NCBI GenBank assembly: GCA_022705465.1
Contig: JAKJEK010000044.1
Location: forward strand, 1 to 7,321
Origin: Patescibacteria group bacterium
GTDB lineage: Bacteria; Patescibacteriota; UBA1384; XYA2-FULL-43-10; 1-14-0-10-43-13
DNA: 7,321 nt
Reading direction: 5' to 3'
Shown here piece after piece: positions 5,483 to 7,321 of this stretch. The stretch's first letter is position 1, and each line of letters begins with the position of its first letter. The position numbers and the translations under genes are program-made. The notes under the pieces were generated by a model. That model was not told the DNA's origin. It worked only from the letters and a program-made list of their open reading frames with translations, and ran no database searches.

Positions 5483-6439
5483 CTATCGTTTACGTTTATA
5501 TTCATCCTTTTTAGCTCTCATTTCCTCCTTGGAAAGATCGGGTTCATCTTTGTATACAGAGTTTAACAAGACATCAAGGGAACCCTCTTTGCGAGCGCGT
5601 CTGATTGCTTCGTGCGTGATAATGTCGCCGGTATTTAAGATAATATTATCATCTTGATCGTAAATTACCCTTGTGACCGGTCGACCGACAGCAGCTTTGA
5701 CTCGCCGTTCTTCCACCTCGCTACCTGCCCTACCCCACAGCTCTGAGGCGGTATTTTTAACTTTTGACCATGTATCCTTCGCCTGGTTTTCGAGGTCTTT
5801 ACCCTTATCACCCTTAGTATACTGGCTGGTTGTCTTTTGAACCTTTCTCCCGATTTCTGCGGTCGCACTTTTGGCTTCGTGCGCATAAGATTCGGTACGC
5901 TGCTTAGTCTTCTCCCACAGTTCCTTTAGTCCACCCTTGTTCTCCTCGATTAGATTCACTGTATCATTTGGAACAAAGACAACGTCGCCGCCCACTTTAC
6001 TGATTTCAGAAATTGGTAAAAACGGCTTTCCTCGATAGGCATCCGCAAATAGGCCGCCCGTTACAACAAACCCATCAACCTTGCCGTCATTCTCGCGAAA
6101 CAAGATGTCATCAATCTCACCGAGATCTTTGCCATCTTCTGTCATAATTTTTTTTCCCATTACAACGTTCTCTTTTGACATGAGCTGGCCGATTTTTGAG
6201 TCTTTTGCTACCTCAATGATTGCATCTTTATCTTTAACAGTGACGGCATCTGGACCAATCGCTTTAATTCTGGCAAACGGAATAACCTTGGCGTCAGCCA
6301 ACACCGTCCCGCTCTCAGCAACAATAGCGATAATCTCATGCGTTTTCGGGTCAAAAACAGTATCGTCTACACGATAAATAACTTCTCCTTCGTCGTATGT
6401 AATGATTGGTTTATTTTTCAATTCACTTGCTCTATACAT
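5483..6439 (-). CDS. PRC-barrel domain protein with charged helical region
   Basis: A 318-residue cytosolic protein without signal peptide, membrane segment or cysteine. Two PRC-barrel-like domains lie in tandem: about 1-80 (MYRASELKNKPIIT.. GEVIYRVDDTVFDP) and 83-166 (IGQLMSKENVVMGKKIMTEDG.. GEIDDILF.. PISEISKVGGDVVFV). Residues 170-250 are a hydrophilic, LEA-like helical region with recurring Trp/Lys turns (KELWEKTKQ, KDTWSKVKN, SELWGRAGS). Residues 251-296 form a small module (GRPVTRVIYDQDDNIILNTG.. THEAIRRARKEGSLDVLLNSV) of a type seen after PRC-barrels, and the tail is highly basic (KKDEYKRKR). PRC-barrels occur in photosynthetic reaction centres, RimM and many stress- or envelope-associated proteins as a protein-binding fold; the role here is unknown. 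ATG 6439 follows GGAGG at nine bases. The palindrome just upstream may regulate it. No clear terminator separates it from the arsR promoter, so read-through is possible. Confidence 0.82.
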   Translation of the reverse strand: MYRASELKNKPIITYDEGEVIYRVDDTVFDPKTHEIIAIVAESGTVLADAKVIPFARIKAIGPDAVTVKDKDAIIEVAKDSKIGQLMSKENVVMGKKIMTEDGKDLGEIDDILFRENDGKVDGFVVTGGLFADAYRGKPFLPISEISKVGGDVVFVPNDTVNLIEENKGGLKELWEKTKQRTESYAHEAKSATAEIGRKVQKTTSQYTKGDKGKDLENQAKDTWSKVKNTASELWGRAGSEVEERRVKAAVGRPVTRVIYDQDDNIILNTGDIITHEAIRRARKEGSLDVLLNSVYKDEPDLSKEEMRAKKDEYKRKR

Positions 6440-6457
6440 TATTATTGCCTCCAGATC

Positions 6458-6473
6458 ACAACTAAGTAGTTGT
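6458..6473. promoter_or_regulatory. possible operator upstream of the PRC-barrel gene
   Basis: ACAACTA (6458-6464) and TAGTTGT (6467-6473) form a perfect 7-bp dyad with a two-base centre, about 12 bases upstream of the ribosome binding site. Its position in the leader fits a regulator site or a leader hairpin. I see no good promoter to place it against; TTGGCT with TTAGTT at 17 bases on the minus strand is only a weak candidate. Confidence 0.4.
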
Positions 6474-6652
6474 ACATGTTTGAGCCAAAGTCTCCCCCCA
6501 GTCTCTATGCTACGCTACCCACCAGCGATGAAAATATTGGTTTGTGCCGTATCGCGTTATGGTGTATGCAGATAGACGATTTGCAACAAAATCTAAATCA
6601 GTTTGTTCCAGAATCCAAGATGTGGCAGGTTCAAGTCCTACTAGTCTTTAAG
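6474..6652. other. intergenic stretch with a tRNA-like T-arm motif, no gene called
   Basis: About 180 bases between the PRC-barrel leader and the terminator of the tRNA-His unit. It has an open frame on the plus strand but no ribosome binding site or protein motif. A T-arm-like GCAGG-TTCAAGT-CCTAC lies at 6625-6641, and GGTGTATGCAGATAGAC (6561-6577) recalls a tRNA-Leu D-arm, but no acceptor stem can be formed. Confidence 0.4.
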
Positions 6653-6687
6653 ATGAAAAAATCGCTTTTTGCAAAGCGATTTTTTCA

Positions 6688-6688
<1 letters not shown>
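6653..6688 (-). terminator. bidirectional terminator after tRNA-His
   Basis: A perfect 16-bp inverted repeat with a TTGC loop: ATGAAAAAATCGCTTT (6653-6668) and AAAGCGATTTTTTCAT (6673-6688). The GC-bearing core is flanked by six A and six T on each side, so it should stop transcripts from both directions. It overlaps the last base of the encoded CCA of tRNA-His. Confidence 0.88.
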
Positions 6689-6765
<77 letters not shown>

Positions 6766-6771
6766 ATGTGA

Positions 6772-6928
6772 AAGTTTTACATTGGAGCGGGTAGCGGGAG
6801 ATCTCACGCGCGAATTTTATTCGCTTCTAGAAACCCACGGTTTCTAGTATCTTCCTCTGCGGGAAAACAACTGTTTTCCCGACCCCTTTCATGTCCGACT
6901 CCCTGATCCTATACCCAATGTAAAACTT
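6772..6928 (-). repeat. 157-bp palindromic, hairpin-rich element between tRNA-Gly and tRNA-His
   Basis: The ends AAGTTTTACATTGG (6772-6785) and CCAATGTAAAACTT (6915-6928) are perfect 14-bp inverted arms. Just inside them GGGAG (6796-6800) faces CTCCC (6899-6903). Inside lie three hairpins: GCGAAT/ATTCGC (6810-6824, TTT loop), CTAGAAACC/GGTTTCTAG (6827-6847, CAC loop) and CGGGAAAACA/TGTTTTCCCG (6860-6881, two-base loop). It lies in the transcribed spacer of the tRNA unit, so it would fold in the precursor RNA. The arm near tRNA-His also carries an exact copy of the tRNA-Gly 3' end. It has no reading frame. It could be a small non-autonomous repeat (REP/MITE-like), a structured RNA, or the remnant of an insertion; I do not recognise the family. 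Confidence 0.7.
6775..6800 (-). repeat. 26-bp direct repeat copy of the tRNA-Gly 3' end
   Basis: Identical over 26 bases to 6943-6968, which is the last 18 bases of tRNA-Gly (including CCA, discriminator and the whole 3' acceptor strand) plus eight bases beyond. The copies are 168 bases apart in the same orientation. Similarity stops abruptly on both sides. Such repeats of a tRNA 3' end are typical attachment-site scars, but here the interval is far too short for an integrase gene. Confidence 0.8.
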
Positions 6929-6953
6929 CCAACAAGTGGAAATTTTACATTGG
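6915..6953 (-). repeat. 16-bp hairpin directly after tRNA-Gly
   Basis: CCAATGTAAAACTTCC (6915-6930) and GGAAATTTTACATTGG (6938-6953) pair over 16 bases with one mismatch (a G-U pair in one strand's RNA) around a 7-base loop. The arm at the tRNA side includes the encoded CCA. It may help processing of the tRNA-Gly 3' end or act as a weak terminator, though no T run follows. It uses the same sequence as the outer arms of the 6772-6928 element, so the two folds are mutually exclusive. Confidence 0.65.
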
Positions 6954-7025
6954 AGCGGGTAGCGGGAGTCGAACCCGCATCTCAACCTTGGAAGGGTCGC
7001 ATAATAGCCGCTATACGATACCCGC
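6951..7025 (-). tRNA. tRNA-Gly(TCC)
   Basis: Full cloverleaf on the minus strand, 75 bases. Acceptor GCGGGTA (7025-7019) pairs perfectly with TACCCGC (6961-6955), anticodon arm CGACC-CTTCCAA-GGTTG with anticodon TCC, T-arm GCGGG-TTCGACT-CCCGC, discriminator T as usual for bacterial glycine tRNA, and an encoded CCA (6953-6951). The D-arm is AT-rich and irregular (TCGTATAGCGGCTATTATG), of a kind seen in some bacterial glycine tRNAs. It is the middle tRNA of the unit, 28 bases after tRNA-Pro, and its 3' end is duplicated at 6775-6800. Confidence 0.95.
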
Positions 7026-7053
7026 AATATTGACTTAAATAATTGTAACACAA

Positions 7054-7130
7054 TGGTCGGGGTGCCCAGACTCGAACTGGGGACCTCCGCGTCCCAAACG
7101 CGGCGCTCTAGCCAACTGAGCCACACCCCG
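7054..7130 (-). tRNA. tRNA-Pro(TGG)
   Basis: Full cloverleaf on the minus strand, 77 bases. Acceptor CGGGGTG (7130-7124) pairs perfectly with CACCCCG (7064-7058), D-arm GCTC..GAGC, anticodon arm CCGCG-TTTGGGA-CGCGG with anticodon TGG, T-arm CCCAG-TTCGAGT-CTGGG, discriminator A and an encoded CCA (7056-7054). The C1-G72 acceptor end pair is the proline identity element. First tRNA of the Pro-Gly-His unit. Confidence 0.96.
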
Positions 7131-7160
7131 AACTTGCTATTACCCTCACATAACACGGAT

Positions 7161-7189
7161 ATTCTACCCGAAATACCTGGCAAAGTCAA
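7161..7189 (-). promoter_or_regulatory. sigma70-type promoter of the tRNA-Pro-Gly-His unit
   Basis: Minus strand TTGACT (7189-7184), 17-base spacer, TAGAAT (7166-7161), about 30 bases upstream of the mature tRNA-Pro. The insertion-sequence end at 7195 stops only five bases short of the -35 box, so native upstream activating sequence has been replaced. Confidence 0.78.
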
Positions 7190-7194
7190 CGAAA

Positions 7195-7321
7195 TGGACT
7201 GGTCCAATACATCGTGGACACTTTACTTGCTAAAGTTTGTCTTAAAATACTCCATAGGTGTTAGGTAATTCAAGGCCTGATGAGGCCTGTAATTGTTGAA
7301 CTTCCACATCCAGTATCTTGC
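7195..7321 (-). mobile_element. 3' end of an insertion sequence (IS3/IS481-like), truncated by the window
   Basis: The transposase C-terminus (7223-7321) is followed by 28 bases that probably hold the terminal inverted repeat: on the plus strand TGGACTGGTCCAATACATCG from 7195, then TGGACA. The TG start at 7195 fits the TG..CA ends of many such elements. The other end lies outside the window, so the repeat and any target duplication cannot be verified here. Confidence 0.6.
7223..7321 (-). CDS. transposase C-terminal end (DDE integrase core, partial)
   Basis: The last 32 codons of a minus-strand reading frame that enters from the right edge and stops with TAA at 7225-7223. The peptide includes KFNNYRPHQALNYLTPMEYF, the well-known signature at the end of the rve/DDE integrase core (YNxxRPHxALxxxTPxE) of IS3- and IS481-family transposases; the catalytic Glu would lie upstream, outside the window. 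This element cuts one of the strand ends at an IS and would move it by cut-and-paste or copy-and-paste. The protein is complete at its C-terminus with no frameshift visible, so the element could be intact. IS3 and IS481 cannot be told apart from this piece. Confidence 0.88.
   Translation of the reverse strand, partial: ARYWMWKFNNYRPHQALNYLTPMEYFKTNFSK

Noticed and set aside
5466..5490. GCAAGCTTGC palindrome next to the PRC-barrel stop codon as a terminator
   Set aside because: The stem has no usable loop and no T run follows, so I do not call a terminator here.
6827..7207. 126-codon open frame on the minus strand
   Set aside because: It runs through two tRNA genes and the hairpin element, so it is open by chance.
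7053..7268. 71-codon open frame on the plus strand containing VPRLELGTSAS
   Set aside because: This is the translation of the reverse strand of tRNA-Pro, a common annotation artefact.

Overview
The window (about 45% GC by eye, standard genetic code, strong GGAGG-type ribosome binding sites) looks like a chromosomal segment of a bacterium with a compact genome. The thioredoxin-reductase-like protein, the PRC-barrel/helical fusion protein and the simple sigma70-type promoters remind me of candidate-phyla-radiation (Patescibacteria-like) genomes. That placement is inference; no marker gene here settles it. Almost everything is on the minus strand, and all five tRNAs encode their CCA end.

Layout, left to right. 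1-39: the likely 5' end of a minus-strand gene that leaves the window. 161-536: a tiny secreted proline-rich protein (206-415, minus) with its own promoter and terminator. 537-953: an unrecognised 138-residue cytosolic protein (minus). 954-1096: a divergent promoter pair. 1097-1699: an exported 3D-domain protein (plus), probably a cell-wall enzyme, with a terminator. 1745-2297: a long non-coding stretch with some hairpins but no convincing gene. 2298-2572: a two-tRNA unit, Arg(TCG) then Arg(TCT), with promoter and terminator. 2573-2768: a second non-coding stretch. 2769-5411: a three-gene operon read leftwards, ArsR-type regulator, thioredoxin-reductase-like flavoprotein, glutamate dehydrogenase, with a perfect inverted-repeat operator lying over the -10 box of its promoter and a strong terminator after gdhA. 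5483-6439: a two-PRC-barrel protein with a charged helical region and a third small conserved module. 6653-7189: a second tRNA unit read leftwards, Pro(TGG), Gly(TCC), an unusual 157-base palindromic element, His(GTG), terminator. 7195-7321: the 3' end of an insertion sequence that sits a few bases upstream of the tRNA-Pro promoter.

How the parts work together. The ArsR-type protein carries the CxC metal/redox-sensing motif and very probably represses its own operon, so the flavoprotein and the glutamate dehydrogenase should be induced together by whatever the cysteines sense (thiol-reactive metal(loid) or oxidant). The flavoprotein keeps the CATC redox centre but has a changed pyridine-nucleotide specificity loop. 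The strongest unexplained signal is the 6772-6928 element inside the Pro-Gly-His tRNA transcript: it has 14-bp perfect terminal arms, three internal hairpins, and one arm that is an exact copy of the 3' end of the neighbouring tRNA-Gly.
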